Assembly (NCBI GenBank): GCA_026387775.1
Contig: JAPLLC010000098.1
Span: forward strand, 1 to 34,604
Source of the DNA: Candidatus Methylomirabilota bacterium
Lineage (GTDB): Bacteria; Methylomirabilota; Methylomirabilia; Methylomirabilales; 2-02-FULL-66-22
Direction of reading: 5' to 3'
Length of the DNA stretch: 34,604 bases
This document shows positions 19,681-29,791 of this stretch, piece by piece. The stretch's first letter is position 1. Each line of letters opens with the position of its first letter. The notes beneath the pieces are model-generated. The model had not been told where the DNA came from. It did no database searches and worked only from the letters and a program-made list of their open reading frames with translations. Position numbers and translations under genes: made by a program.

Positions 19681-20967
19681 CCCCGGCAGTTCCCACACGA
19701 CCTTCCCGCCCACGATGGTGGCCAGGACCTGACCCCGGAGTTTCCAGCCGTGGAAGGGGGAGTTTCGGGCCTTGGAGGCGGACTGCCGCACGTCGTACGT
19801 CCACTCCCGGGTCGGATCCACGATCGTCACATCGGCGTCCGCCCCCTCGGAGAGCGTCCCCTTGGGCAGCCGGAAGATGCGGCAGGGATCCGAGGTGAGC
19901 CGGGCGACCGCCTGGGGAAGCGTCAGGACCCCGCCCTCCACCAGTGTCGTGATCGTGAGGCCGAAGGCCGTCTCCAGCCCGATGATCCCGTTGGCGGCGT
20001 AGTCAAATTCCACTTCCTTGTCCTGGATCACGTGGGGAGCGTGATCCGTGGCGATGGCGTCGATCGTGCCGTCGCGGAGCCCCGCCTTCACCCCCTCCAC
20101 GTGCCGCGACGAGCGCAGCGGCGGGCTCATCTTCGCGTTGGTGTCGAAGCTCATCACCGCTTCGTCGCTGAGTGCGAAGTGGTGCGGGGCCACCTCGCAG
20201 GTCACGTGGGACCCTTTTGCCTTCGCCTCGCGCACCAGTTGGACCGCCTCGGCGGTGCTGACGTGGGCCACGTGGTAATGGCTGCCGGTCATTTCCGCCA
20301 GCAGGAGGTCGCGAGCCACGATGACCGCCTCCGAGGCGGCCGGGATCCCCTTGAACCCCAGCTCGGTGCTGACCTTGCCCTCGTGCATGACCCCCTTGCC
20401 CGTCAGGTGCTCGTCCTCGGCGTGCTGGATCACCGGGATCCCGAACAAGGTCGCATACTCCAGGGCGCGGCGCATCAGCTCCGCGTTCATCACCGGCTTG
20501 CCGTCGTCGGAGATGGCGATGCAGCCGGCCCCGACCAGCTCGCCGATCTCGGCCAGCTCCTCCCCCTTCATGCCCTTGGTGACGGCCCCGATGGGGAAGA
20601 CGTTGACCACCCCGTCCCGCCGGGCCCGATCGATGATGAAGTCGGTCACCGACTGGTTGTCGTTGACCGGATTGGTGTTCGCCATGCAGCACACCGACGT
20701 GAAGCCGCCGCGCGCCGCCGCGCGTGTCCCGGTGGCGATCGTCTCCATGTCCTCGCGCCCCGGCTCGCGCAGATGGACGTGCAGATCCACGAACCCGGGG
20801 CAGACGATCTTGCCCCGGGCGTCCAGCACCCGATCCGCGGCGGGCGCGGGGTGCGCCCCGGGGCTCGCGACCGCGGCAATGCGCCCGTCCTCGATCAGGA
20901 GGTTCAGCACCGCATCCCGGCGGTTCGCCGGATCGATCACCCGCCCACCCGCAATCAGGATTCGCAT
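19678..20967 (-). CDS. pyrC: Dihydroorotase, class I
   Basis: 429 residues from ATG 20967 with GGAGAG five bases upstream (an ATG 15 bases earlier lacks support). The amidohydrolase barrel has the metal-binding HVHLREPG, CCMANTNPV, the IQHAEDEHL and HVAHVST His sites, and catalytic Asp in DAIATDHAPH. The pattern is the long, PyrB-adjacent bacterial type. It closes carbamoyl aspartate to dihydroorotate, the third step of the pathway. Its stop TAG is also the first three bases of a 106-bp interspersed repeat. pyrB lies about 80 bp upstream, carA 140 bp downstream. Confidence 0.97.
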   Translation of the reverse strand: MRILIAGGRVIDPANRRDAVLNLLIEDGRIAAVASPGAHPAPAADRVLDARGKIVCPGFVDLHVHLREPGREDMETIATGTRAAARGGFTSVCCMANTNPVNDNQSVTDFIIDRARRDGVVNVFPIGAVTKGMKGEELAEIGELVGAGCIAISDDGKPVMNAELMRRALEYATLFGIPVIQHAEDEHLTGKGVMHEGKVSTELGFKGIPAASEAVIVARDLLLAEMTGSHYHVAHVSTAEAVQLVREAKAKGSHVTCEVAPHHFALSDEAVMSFDTNAKMSPPLRSSRHVEGVKAGLRDGTIDAIATDHAPHVIQDKEVEFDYAANGIIGLETAFGLTITTLVEGGVLTLPQAVARLTSDPCRIFRLPKGTLSEGADADVTIVDPTREWTYDVRQSASKARNSPFHGWKLRGQVLATIVGGKVVWELPG

Positions 20968-20972
20968 AGTCT

Positions 20973-21040
20973 CTCCGTTCAACGTTCCGGGTTCTCTGTT
21001 CTGGGTTCACGAACGTCGCACGTTGAACCTTGAACCTCGC
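20973..21040. repeat. Short heptamer-like repeats in the pyrC-pyrB gap
   Basis: The gap is mostly imperfect 7-bp units: GTTCAAC, then GGGTTCT/CTGGGTTC types, and at the end GTTGAAC followed by CTTGAAC. It is non-coding. It resembles the heptamer tracts in carA, pyrK and pyrD in period but not in sequence. Confidence 0.6.
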
Positions 21041-21046
21041 CCGCCG

Positions 21047-21979
21047 CTAGTTGTTGCCCGCCTGACCGCCCGCCAGCAGGTACAACAGCGCCATGCGGAT
21101 GGCCAGCCCGTTCTCCACCTGGTCCAGGATCAGCGAGTAGGGACCGTCGGCCACCTCCGGCGCGATCTCCACCCCGCGGTTGATGGGCCCGGGGTGCATG
21201 ATCAGGACGTCCGGCCGGGCCGCCTTCAGCCGATCCGCGTTCAGACCGAAGAGCTTGGAGTATTCACGCAGGGTCGGGAACAGACCCGCCCCCATCCGCT
21301 CCCGCTGGATGCGGAGCATCATGATCACGTCCGCGTCGGCGATGGCCGGCTCGACGCGGAGGAACTTCTCCACGCCCAGCGACTCCACATACCGCGGGAG
21401 CAGCGTCGGCGGCCCGCAGACCCGGACCCGCATCCCCATCATTTGCATGGCGAGGATGTTGGAGCGCGCCACCCGGCTGTGCAGGATGTCCCCCACGATG
21501 GCCACCTGGAGCCCCTCCAGGGCGGGCCGCCGCTCCCGGATCGTGAAGAGGTCGAGCAGGGCCTGCGTGGGGTGTTCGTGGGCGCCGTCGCCGGCATTGA
21601 TGATCGACGCCTTGAGCAGCCGCGCGAGCAGGTGCGGCGCCCCGGGCACCGCGTGCCGGATCACCACCACGTCCGGGTGCATCGCCTGCAGGGTGAGCCC
21701 GGTGTCCTTCAGACTCTCCCCCTTCGCCACGCTGCTTGTCGAGGTGGAGATGTTGATGACGTCGGCGCTCAGCCACTTGCCCGCGATCTCGAAGGAGGTC
21801 CGGGTGCGCGTGCTGGGCTCGTAGAAGAGATTGATGACCGTCTTGCCGCGCAGCGCGGGGACCTTCTTGATGTCGCGGGACGCGATCTCCTTCATCGAGG
21901 CCGCCGAGTCGAGGATGAGGCGGATCTCCTCCACGGTCAGGTCCCGGATGCCCAACAGATCCTTCTTCTGCAGCCCCAT
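21047..21979 (-). CDS. pyrB: Aspartate carbamoyltransferase catalytic subunit
   Basis: 310 residues. ATG 21979 follows GGAGGT by five bases; a GTG directly before it is less likely. Carbamoyl-phosphate site [13 protein letters not shown], then [14 protein letters not shown] and, toward the end, [10 protein letters not shown] for the aspartate side. Normal length. It condenses carbamoyl phosphate with aspartate. No pyrI-like regulatory subunit gene is in the window, so allosteric control by PyrI is absent here; regulation is probably transcriptional through PyrR. It starts 15 bases after the pyrR stop. Confidence 0.97.
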   Translation of the reverse strand: MGLQKKDLLGIRDLTVEEIRLILDSAASMKEIASRDIKKVPALRGKTVINLFYEPSTRTRTSFEIAGKWLSADVINISTSTSSVAKGESLKDTGLTLQAMHPDVVVIRHAVPGAPHLLARLLKASIINAGDGAHEHPTQALLDLFTIRERRPALEGLQVAIVGDILHSRVARSNILAMQMMGMRVRVCGPPTLLPRYVESLGVEKFLRVEPAIADADVIMMLRIQRERMGAGLFPTLREYSKLFGLNADRLKAARPDVLIMHPGPINRGVEIAPEVADGPYSLILDQVENGLAIRMALLYLLAGGQAGNN

Positions 21980-21993
21980 CACGCACCTCCAGA

Positions 21994-24317
<2,324 letters not shown>

Positions 24318-24356
24318 GGGATGCGGATCCTTTCGTCAGTGGGTTTCAGAACGGCT

Positions 24357-24532
24357 TAGCAGGGTACTGAAAAACCCGCTTGCGCTCAGGCTGTTCAAAA
24401 AGGTCCAGATGCAAGGCGGAATGCGGAAGGCGGGGTACCCACCGTAGGTGGGTCCAGGCGTACTCCAGGTACGCCGCAACGAGCGCCTGAGCATTCCAAC
24501 GCCGCAGATGGGCCTTTTTCAGCAGCCTGCTA
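24357..24532 (+). mobile_element. MITE-like structured repeat with terminal inverted repeats, copy 2
   Basis: A 176-bp relative of 8274-8487. Ends read TAGCAGGGTACTGAAAAA (left) and, from the right, TAGCAGGCTGCTGAAAAA, with TA at both outer ends. The inner pair AAAAAGGTCCAGATGC / GCAGATGGGCCTTTTT and hairpins ACCCACC-gta-GGTGGGT and GGCGTAC-tccag-GTACGCC are conserved although the loops differ. No coding capacity. Its right-end TAG is the stop codon of the minus-strand TPR gene. Confidence 0.85.
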
Positions 24533-25684
24533 GGAACGGACGCCCGGTCGGCCGCGATATGGCACTTCCAGATACTGACGGGCAAGGTCCCTGGCCAGCC
24601 CGTCGGTCTCGACGTCGAGGGCCGCGCGGTACCGGCGCACCGCCTCGGGTCGATCCCCCAGCAGATCGTAGATCATGCCCGAGCGGGTCCAGGCCCAGGC
24701 GGTGATCCATCGGTACCTGGGCGGCGTGGGGGTCTGGATCGCGCGCCGGAAGAACGTCAAGGCCGTGGCGTACTCGCCCTGGTCCATGTACACCTTGCCC
24801 ATCAACTGCTGGTACCGGGCCCCCAACTCCGCGAACCGCGGCCGGCCCTGGGCGACCTGCTGGCCGACCCGCCGCCCGATCTCCAGCGCATCCTCGAACC
24901 GGCCCAGTTCCGACGCCGCGTGGGCCGTGGCGAAGTACAGGTCGGGGTTTCCCGGGTACCGCCGGACGAGATCCTGTCCAAGCCGCAGCGCCTCGGCGTG
25001 CTTCTGCTCCTGCCCGGCGTACATCTGGAGAAGGACGACGCGGGCCGTCATCTTGAGGTAATCTCCCCGCTCCGCCACCTGCGTGAGCATCTCGATACCC
25101 AGCGCCGGATCCCCCTGCGGCAAGACGATGGTCGCGAACGGCCGGACGACCGCGGGCAGCCGCCCCAGCGCCAGGTGATACAGCCCGAGGCCGTACGACG
25201 CGTCCACCAGTTTCGGGTCGAGCCGGAGCGCCTCCCGGAACTCCCGGTGCGCCTCGCGCACCGCGTGCAGCGCCGAGAGGTAGTTCTTGCGCTCGCCATC
25301 GACCAGCGCCTTGCTTCCGTGGATCAATCCGAGGAGCAGCCTGACCTCGGCATCCGCGGGGGCGGCGCGCTCCTGCGCCTCCGCCGCCGCCAGCGCCTCG
25401 GTCGTCTGTTCCAGGAACCGGTCCAGGTCGGGGGCCGGATCATCCTTGTCCTCCGCCCGGGTCAGCGTGACCAGGCTCAGACAGAAGCGGCCCGCCGCCT
25501 CGCCCTCGGGGACCGTCAGCAAGCTGCGGCAGGTCGCCTCGGCGGCGTCCGCCTCCAGGTTCAGGAGCAGATCGCTCGCGCGCAGCATCCCCGCGCGCAC
25601 CGCCGCCTCGTGGAACGCCAGGGCCGACGGCACGATCAGGATGGAGAGCGCAATGCTCAAGAGGGCAACTCGGCACAGCCGCAT
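24530..25684 (-). CDS. Exported tetratricopeptide-repeat protein
   Basis: 384 residues from ATG 25684. Residues 1-23 are a signal peptide ending ALAFHEA. The mature part is alpha-helical with TPR-like helix pairs: FREALRLDPKLVDASYGLGLYHLALGRL, LRLGQDLVRRYPGNPDLYFATAHAASELGRFEDALEIG, and VYMDQGEYATALTFFRRAIQ. No catalytic motif. Proteins like this are periplasmic scaffolds. The annotated end is at a TAG that also starts the MITE-like element, so the original C-terminus may have been replaced or shortened. I see no clear ribosome site; the start is chosen for the signal peptide. Confidence 0.8.
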   Translation of the reverse strand: MRLCRVALLSIALSILIVPSALAFHEAAVRAGMLRASDLLLNLEADAAEATCRSLLTVPEGEAAGRFCLSLVTLTRAEDKDDPAPDLDRFLEQTTEALAAAEAQERAAPADAEVRLLLGLIHGSKALVDGERKNYLSALHAVREAHREFREALRLDPKLVDASYGLGLYHLALGRLPAVVRPFATIVLPQGDPALGIEMLTQVAERGDYLKMTARVVLLQMYAGQEQKHAEALRLGQDLVRRYPGNPDLYFATAHAASELGRFEDALEIGRRVGQQVAQGRPRFAELGARYQQLMGKVYMDQGEYATALTFFRRAIQTPTPPRYRWITAWAWTRSGMIYDLLGDRPEAVRRYRAALDVETDGLARDLARQYLEVPYRGRPGVRS

Positions 25685-25826
25685 GGGCGTACTCTAAGCC
25701 GACTACCGGTTGGGTGTCAACGACTGCTACAGCAGTTGCCGATTGCGGCCCGAGCGTTCAGCGTTGATTTCGATCCCGACCTATTATGGTCTATTATGCC
25801 GGGTCAAGACTGGCGCAGATTGTTTT

Positions 25827-25841
25827 ACTTGGCAACGTCCC
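25827..25841. repeat. Half-site of the REP-like hairpin found at 28482-28555
   Basis: ACTTGGCAACGTCCC matches one arm of the 28482-28555 element extended by two bases (ACTTGG...TCCC). No opposite arm is nearby. The 213-bp gap 25685-25897 otherwise shows only a TATTATG direct repeat at about 25782-25798 and no gene. Confidence 0.6.
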
Positions 25842-25897
25842 GTTTAATGGGGTGGTCGCAATGCGGGGATTGATACGAAGTGGGCGAGGGAGCTGGC

Positions 25898-26221
25898 CTA
25901 ATCGAGGAGGTGGAGGCGCAACAGGCGTTGGGCGAGGCGGTAGATGTCCTCTCGCGATCCCTCCTCGCGCCTCCCCAAGGCCGCGACGAGGACCTCGATC
26001 GCCGCCTCGCGGACCCGGTAGATGATCCGGTAGCGCTGGCCGGCCGCCCGCAGACTGCGGTACCCCTTGAGCTCCCCGAGCAGTGGCTTCCCCTGGAGCA
26101 CCGGATCTTGGGCGAGCCCGTCGATCCGGTCGCAGATCTGCTCCCGCGCGCGCCGGTCCGTGATGGCCGCCAGCATGGACCGGGCAGTGAGCGTCAGGCG
26201 CACGCGATACGGCCGAGCCAT
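25898..26221 (-). CDS. RelE/ParE-superfamily toxin
   Basis: 107 residues from ATG 26221. Compact alpha/beta fold with the family core: RVRLTLTARSMLAAI, DRIDGLAQDPVLQGKPLLGELKGYRSLRAAGQRYRIIYRVREAAIEVLVAALGRR. The Arg/Tyr-rich strand YRIIYRV and the terminal Arg-rich strand match the RelE fold, in which such proteins cut ribosome-bound mRNA or, in ParE, poison gyrase. The ATG shares one base with the antitoxin stop (TGATG), so the two are translationally coupled. The C-terminus is longer than usual (DIYRLAQRLLRLHLLD). It neighbours a transposase remnant. Confidence 0.88.
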   Translation of the reverse strand: MARPYRVRLTLTARSMLAAITDRRAREQICDRIDGLAQDPVLQGKPLLGELKGYRSLRAAGQRYRIIYRVREAAIEVLVAALGRREEGSREDIYRLAQRLLRLHLLD

Positions 26222-26496
26222 CAGAGCTTCAGATCCCGCTTGACCTTCTCCCAAGGGACGGTCTTGCCGGCCCGGGCATCCTTCAGGCTCTGGCGCAATG
26301 CCCCCATCAGGGTTTCATCCCCCAGGATTTCCAGGGTCTCCACCAGGCTCTCGTAAAACTCGTACGGCATCACCGCAAGCACGGGCTTGCCGCGCTTCGT
26401 CACGGTGACGGCGTGCGCCGCCGGGGGACGATTCAACTCGTCGGCCAACTCCAGGAGCTGGGCCCGCGCCTCGGTGATGGTCAGGGTCTTCGCCAT
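26221..26496 (-). CDS. Phd/YefM-family antitoxin
   Basis: 91 residues from ATG 26496, with GGAGG seven bases upstream. The N-terminal DNA-binding part has TITEARAQLLELADE and AVTVTKRGKPVLAVMPYEFYESL, the standard Phd/YefM core. The C-terminal LKDARAGKTVPWEKVKRDLKL is the toxin-embracing tail. It represses its own operon with the toxin, as is known for the family. The stop overlaps the toxin start by one base. Confidence 0.9.
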   Translation of the reverse strand: MAKTLTITEARAQLLELADELNRPPAAHAVTVTKRGKPVLAVMPYEFYESLVETLEILGDETLMGALRQSLKDARAGKTVPWEKVKRDLKL

Positions 26497-26641
26497 TGGA
26501 TGCCCTCCCTCATGTCCATTGAAGTGTACGGCTATCTGCACACCCGGTCAACCGGAAAGCTGGGGAAGGAGCGAATGTGGAGCGCGCCGCGGTCGAGCAC
26601 AGCGAGAACTGGATCCGCCGCCGTACGGGACGTTGTTTCTT

Positions 26642-26905
26642 TCATTGCCTTTTGCGGTTTGTCTCCTGAAGCAGGAGCGGATCCCATTGGGTGCGCGCGG
26701 CGTGACCGCGCTGGGCAGCCTTGGCGATGGAGGGCGCGCCCACGCCGAGGCACTCCCACAGGGCCACTCCCGGATACCCGTAGCCCTCGATGGCCAGGGA
26801 GGCAATCCCCTCGCGGGCGCGCGCGACGGCCGCACGCCGGCTCCCCTGCGGGAGGGCGGCCGGCGGGATGCCGCTCACGCGACAGACCCGGGCAACAATC
26901 GTGGG
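26642..26905 (-). pseudogene. Remnant of a REP-associated transposase (DnaA-like C-terminal HTH domain)
   Basis: On the minus strand, an open frame reads IVARVCRVSGIPPAALPQG, then VARAREGIASLAIEGYGYPG and LGVGAPSIAKAAQRG, stopping at 26642. The VARAREGIASLA...GVxxxSIxKAxxRG pattern matches the DnaA-like helix-turn-helix tail of IS200/REP-associated tyrosine transposases. The N-terminal catalytic HUH/Tyr domain is missing and there is no fitting start. The frame runs straight into the 19-bp inverted end of the 26914-27124 element. Assignment is by motif recognition only. Confidence 0.6.
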
Positions 26906-26913
26906 CGACATAC

Positions 26914-27124
26914 GGGACGTAGCATTATCTGTATAATCTCCAGCGTCCCGGGCCAGCGGGGCAGTATGGCAACCGCGAGGGGTAAACGCAAAGGAAAGCG
27001 GGTGCGGGGACCCGCGGGGTGAAGACACGGCCCGCTGGACCCGGGCCCCCGCACCGGGCGAGTCCCTTCCCTGCACCGGGTGGGGTAGTCTCGGGAAGAG
27101 ATATGACAGATAATGCTACGTCCC
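26914..27124. mobile_element. 211-bp element with perfect 19-bp terminal inverted repeats (MITE-like)
   Basis: GGGACGTAGCATTATCTGT (26914-26932) is exactly inverted at 27106-27124, and the identity continues imperfectly inwards (ATA.TCTC). The interior is GC-rich, with palindromes and an insignificant short frame (ATG 26966, 18 codons). It lies between the transposase remnant and the truncated end of the phospholipase-like gene at 27128. Size, ends and lack of genes fit a non-autonomous element. Confidence 0.85.
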
Positions 27125-27127
27125 CCA

Positions 27128-27904
27128 TTACGTTGGCAGCCCACTTATAATCGTGCCGTGATTCTTGACGAACAACTCGAAGCCGTTCCCCACCCATTTC
27201 GTGACGGGCTGGTTCAAATTGATGTCAAGGTGATAGAAGTGCGACAGGAAGTCGTCCCGGGCGTGTGCCGGGACGCCGAGATCTTGGACCAAGTGGAGGA
27301 GGTGGCCAAGGATGTAGAAAGTCTGCGCCAAATACGCGTTGCGAGCGTCGCGATTCTCCTGCCGCTGAGCCTCATAATAGGCGAGGCGCGCCGCATCCCA
27401 GTCGGCGGTGTTCCCGGTCTTCTGGGCGTTGGTTGCATGAGTTGTCACATCCGTGTACCCCGTTCCCCAGGTCACGTTCGAGTAGACCTGTTGGTAGGGA
27501 CTGGTCCCCCAACACCACAGCTTGCCCACGACACCCGCCACGTCACTGTTACCGGATTGTGTGAACGGCTTGAGGGGATTATGGAAATGGTTGATGGCAC
27601 TACACACGGGATCGTCTTCGTCAGAGGAGCCGGCCGTCAGCCACTCACTTATTGGCAGCGCCTGCAAGCGGTTCAAGGGTGCACCCTGGAACGACGGGAG
27701 CGTCTCGGCAGGCCCATTGCTGATGCCCAGCGCGCTTTTCAGCGTAGCTTCGAGCTTCGACTGGGCAATGGCAGCACGCGTCAGCTGGGGATGTGTGATT
27801 TGCTCATCAAATCCGTAGGCGAGAGGCGCCAAGCCTAAGAGCAAAATCGTCGTCCAGAAGAAGTGAAAAGAGGGCGCATGGCATAAGACAGGCCGTCGGT
27901 CCAT
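27128..27904 (-). CDS. Zinc phospholipase C/P1 nuclease-like exported protein, paralog 2, truncated at a repeat
   Basis: 258 residues from ATG 27904 with GGAGG seven bases upstream. A signal peptide ends near LAPLAYG; the mature start FDEQITHPQLTRAAI matches the N-terminal His motif of this family. Further features are CSAINHFHNPLKPF, NVTWGTGYTD, WDAARLAYYEAQ and the His/Asp-rich LGHLLHLVQDLGVPAHARDDF. Such proteins bind a zinc cluster to cleave phosphodiester bonds and are usually much longer (several hundred residues). The frame stops at TAA 27128, four bases before the 211-bp element, so the C-terminus was probably cut off by insertion. It is a paralog of 28565-29026. Confidence 0.75.
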   Translation of the reverse strand: MDRRPVLCHAPSFHFFWTTILLLGLAPLAYGFDEQITHPQLTRAAIAQSKLEATLKSALGISNGPAETLPSFQGAPLNRLQALPISEWLTAGSSDEDDPVCSAINHFHNPLKPFTQSGNSDVAGVVGKLWCWGTSPYQQVYSNVTWGTGYTDVTTHATNAQKTGNTADWDAARLAYYEAQRQENRDARNAYLAQTFYILGHLLHLVQDLGVPAHARDDFLSHFYHLDINLNQPVTKWVGNGFELFVKNHGTIISGLPT

Positions 27905-27939
27905 GGTCAGCCTCCCATGAGGGCGGGTTCTACGTGTTG

Positions 27940-28461
27940 TCATCGCATTCTGCTCTCCCGGGCAATCGACTCCCGGAATTTGACCCAATGCCCGGAGGAG
28001 TGGCTAGAGGAGGTCGCGAGATGGACAAACTCTATGTGCTGCGAGTGGCTTCCACTAGGGGGGAAGCGCTCGAGGCGGATCTGGGGGGGAATGCTCCGAT
28101 CCTTTCGGCGTTCGAAACCTGGGAAGGAATAGATGTTGTTCCACGCGATGTAGCCAAACTGATAGACCGTGATACTCTCCTCAACGAAGAGTCGCCCCAT
28201 GTTCTCCAGGACGAAGCGCCCGTCCACATCAGTCTCGGCCTCGCGGACGCCGACGAGAACGGAGTGCGGGAGGCCGGGCGCTCCACCGCCCCCGATCCAC
28301 ACGCCCAGGACCACGGCCCCGGCGATGGGCTGCCCCGTCTCAGCATCTAGAACCCGACCTTGAATCGTACTCGCGCAGCCGGTGCCCACGCACAGGCTGA
28401 GGAGGAGCCCGGCGACGCCCAGCGCGCGGAGGTGTAGGCGGTGTGTTCGGCAGCTCTGCAT
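27940..28461 (-). CDS. Carboxypeptidase regulatory-like domain lipoprotein, paralog 2
   Basis: 173 residues from ATG 28461, with GGAG eight bases upstream. The signal peptide leads to Cys29 (VGTGC), a slightly atypical lipobox. Mature protein starts with IQGRVLDAETGQPIAGAVVLGVWI, the CarboxypepD_reg beta-sandwich signature, followed by REAETDVDGRFVLENMG and FGYIAWNNIYSFPG. It ends in a His-rich, basic tail. The partner phospholipase-like gene begins 35 bp downstream. Clear paralog of 29059-29595. A scaffold or binding role at the outer membrane is inference. Confidence 0.85.
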   Translation of the reverse strand: MQSCRTHRLHLRALGVAGLLLSLCVGTGCASTIQGRVLDAETGQPIAGAVVLGVWIGGGGAPGLPHSVLVGVREAETDVDGRFVLENMGRLFVEESITVYQFGYIAWNNIYSFPGFERRKDRSIPPQIRLERFPPSGSHSQHIEFVHLATSSSHSSGHWVKFRESIARESRMR

Positions 28462-28481
28462 ATCAGAACTCCTCGAATGGG

Positions 28482-28555
28482 GGACGTTGCCAAGAATAGC
28501 AAGTTGCTCCCGCAGGAGTCGAGACAGAGGCAACTTGTCGTACTTGGCAACGTCC
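28482..28555. repeat. REP-like double hairpin
   Basis: Perfect 13-bp arms GGACGTTGCCAAG (28482-28494) and CTTGGCAACGTCC (28543-28555), five-base spacers, then perfect 8-bp inner arms CAAGTTGC (28500-28507) and GCAACTTG (28530-28537), and a loop with CTCC-cgca-GGAG. It lies between the truncated paralog 1 and the start of lipoprotein 2. Its arm recurs at 25827. Start GACGTTGCCAAGAATA resembles GCCGTTGTCAAAGAATA in the 106-bp repeats. Confidence 0.88.
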
Positions 28556-28564
28556 GCCAATATA

Positions 28565-29026
28565 CTAGGCGGCGCGTGTGTGGCCCCAGTTGAAGAGATT
28601 CGGGGTCTCGTCGTGGCCCGGATATTCCGACGCCGTGAAATCCGTCCCCCACATCACGTTGGAGTAGCCCCGGGCAGAGCAAAACAGGTTCCCGCCATCC
28701 AGGTCGGAGACGCCGGACACCGAGAAGTCCTTCCACGGGTTGTGGAAATGGCTCTTGGCGCGGCAGCCGGCATCCTCTTGCTTAGAGCCACTTTTGAGCC
28801 ATTCAAGGACGGTATCTCCGCTGAGCCAACCCGCACTCCCCCTAGCGACATCGAGTGTCGCTTTTTGGGTGCCGTCCAGTTTCGATGCGAGGACGGCCTT
28901 CTCGGTCAACTCCGGATGCGTAACCTGATCGTCAAAGCCGTGAGCACCACTGGACACGAGCAGCGTGAGGACTGCGGCTACCAATAATCCCCGAGACATT
29001 ATCGACAGGCTGTCCTGCTGAGCCAT
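28565..29026 (-). CDS. Zinc phospholipase C/P1 nuclease-like exported protein, paralog 1, truncated before the active-site helix
   Basis: 153 residues from ATG 29026; GGGGGAAAG lies upstream. Signal peptide to about SSGAHG, then FDDQVTHPELTEKAV, matching paralog 2. CRAKSHFHNPWKDFSVSG and NVMWGTDFTASEYPG also align. The frame ends at TAG 28565 right after NWGHTRAA, where paralog 2 continues with WDAARLAYY and later carries the LVQDLGVPAHARDDF metal site. A REP-like hairpin begins 9 bp past the stop. It therefore lacks most catalytic residues and is probably a remnant. Confidence 0.72.
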   Translation of the reverse strand: MAQQDSLSIMSRGLLVAAVLTLLVSSGAHGFDDQVTHPELTEKAVLASKLDGTQKATLDVARGSAGWLSGDTVLEWLKSGSKQEDAGCRAKSHFHNPWKDFSVSGVSDLDGGNLFCSARGYSNVMWGTDFTASEYPGHDETPNLFNWGHTRAA

Positions 29027-29058
29027 TGTCTTTCCCCCTGACAAGACGGTAATCTTCA

Positions 29059-29595
29059 TCATCGCCCTTCACGTTCGCGGCGGATCGCTTCGTCGAAGCG
29101 ATGTCGATCGCCACGACGGGATACGCTAGAGCTGATCGCCTTGTAGATGAAGCGGATGTGTTCGTCGTGGCTCGCCCCGGGTGGGAACGGGTCGAGCTGG
29201 ATCTGGGGCGGCACCGTGGGATCGGGTCGGCCCCGGGGCACCTGGAAGATGTAGATGTTGCTCCAGGCGACGTATCCGAACTTGTAGACTGCAACCCACT
29301 CTTCGCCCGTCCCGATCCCCGCGGGGCGCTCCAGGGTGAAGCGGCCCTCGGCATCGGTCTCCGCCTCGCGGTTCCCGACCAGTTCGGTGTGGTCCAGCCC
29401 CGGGAAGCCCACCCGCTTCGTCCACACGCCGAGGACCGCGGCCCCCGAGATCGGCTGGTTGGTCTGGACATCGCGGACCTGACTCTGGATGGATCCGCCC
29501 AACTGCGCACAGCCGGAGGTAAGGACTCCGCACAGGAGGATGGCCGCAAGCGCGCCCATCTGTCGAACCCACTGAGGTGCCACGTTCCCGAACAT
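29059..29595 (-). CDS. Carboxypeptidase regulatory-like domain lipoprotein, paralog 1
   Basis: 178 residues from ATG 29595, with GGAG six bases upstream. Lipobox LTSGC puts the lipidated Cys at 29. Mature core SIQSQVRDVQTNQPISGAAVLGVWTKR, REAETDAEGRFTLE, KFGYVAWSNIYIFQVPRGRPD; the closing motif HDEHIRFIYKAISS resembles HSQHIEFVHLATSS of paralog 2. It is the first gene behind a strong promoter at 29742-29769, and its phospholipase-like partner begins 32 bp downstream. Lipoprotein sorting to the outer membrane is inferred. Confidence 0.87.
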   Translation of the reverse strand: MFGNVAPQWVRQMGALAAILLCGVLTSGCAQLGGSIQSQVRDVQTNQPISGAAVLGVWTKRVGFPGLDHTELVGNREAETDAEGRFTLERPAGIGTGEEWVAVYKFGYVAWSNIYIFQVPRGRPDPTVPPQIQLDPFPPGASHDEHIRFIYKAISSSVSRRGDRHRFDEAIRREREGR

Positions 29596-29741
29596 CACGA
29601 TCTCCTCCCCGGTGCATGCCGGCTCTGCTGCGACTCAGGTCGTCTCGTGTACGCCAAGGTCAAGGCCCCGGAGCACGAGCAGGTGGGGACGAAAGGGTGC
29701 CGGCATCGGCCGTCGCTCCTGGAAGGGGGGAAGCTGCGTTA

Positions 29742-29769
29742 TGTATAGCGGAGCGGCGGCCAATGTCAA
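29742..29769 (-). promoter_or_regulatory. Strong sigma-70-type promoter for the lipoprotein/phospholipase-like cluster
   Basis: Minus strand TTGACA (29769-29764), 16-bp spacer, TATACA (29747-29742). Near-perfect match to consensus, about 150 bp upstream of the lipoprotein start. The region 29596-29933 is otherwise non-coding and divergent between this cluster and pyrF. Confidence 0.75.
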
Positions 29770-29791
29770 GCGGTCGCGTGGATCCCTTGCA

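Noticed and set aside
26966-27022. 18-codon frame inside the 211-bp element
   Set aside because: Too short, Arg/Gly/Lys-rich by composition, no ribosome site.
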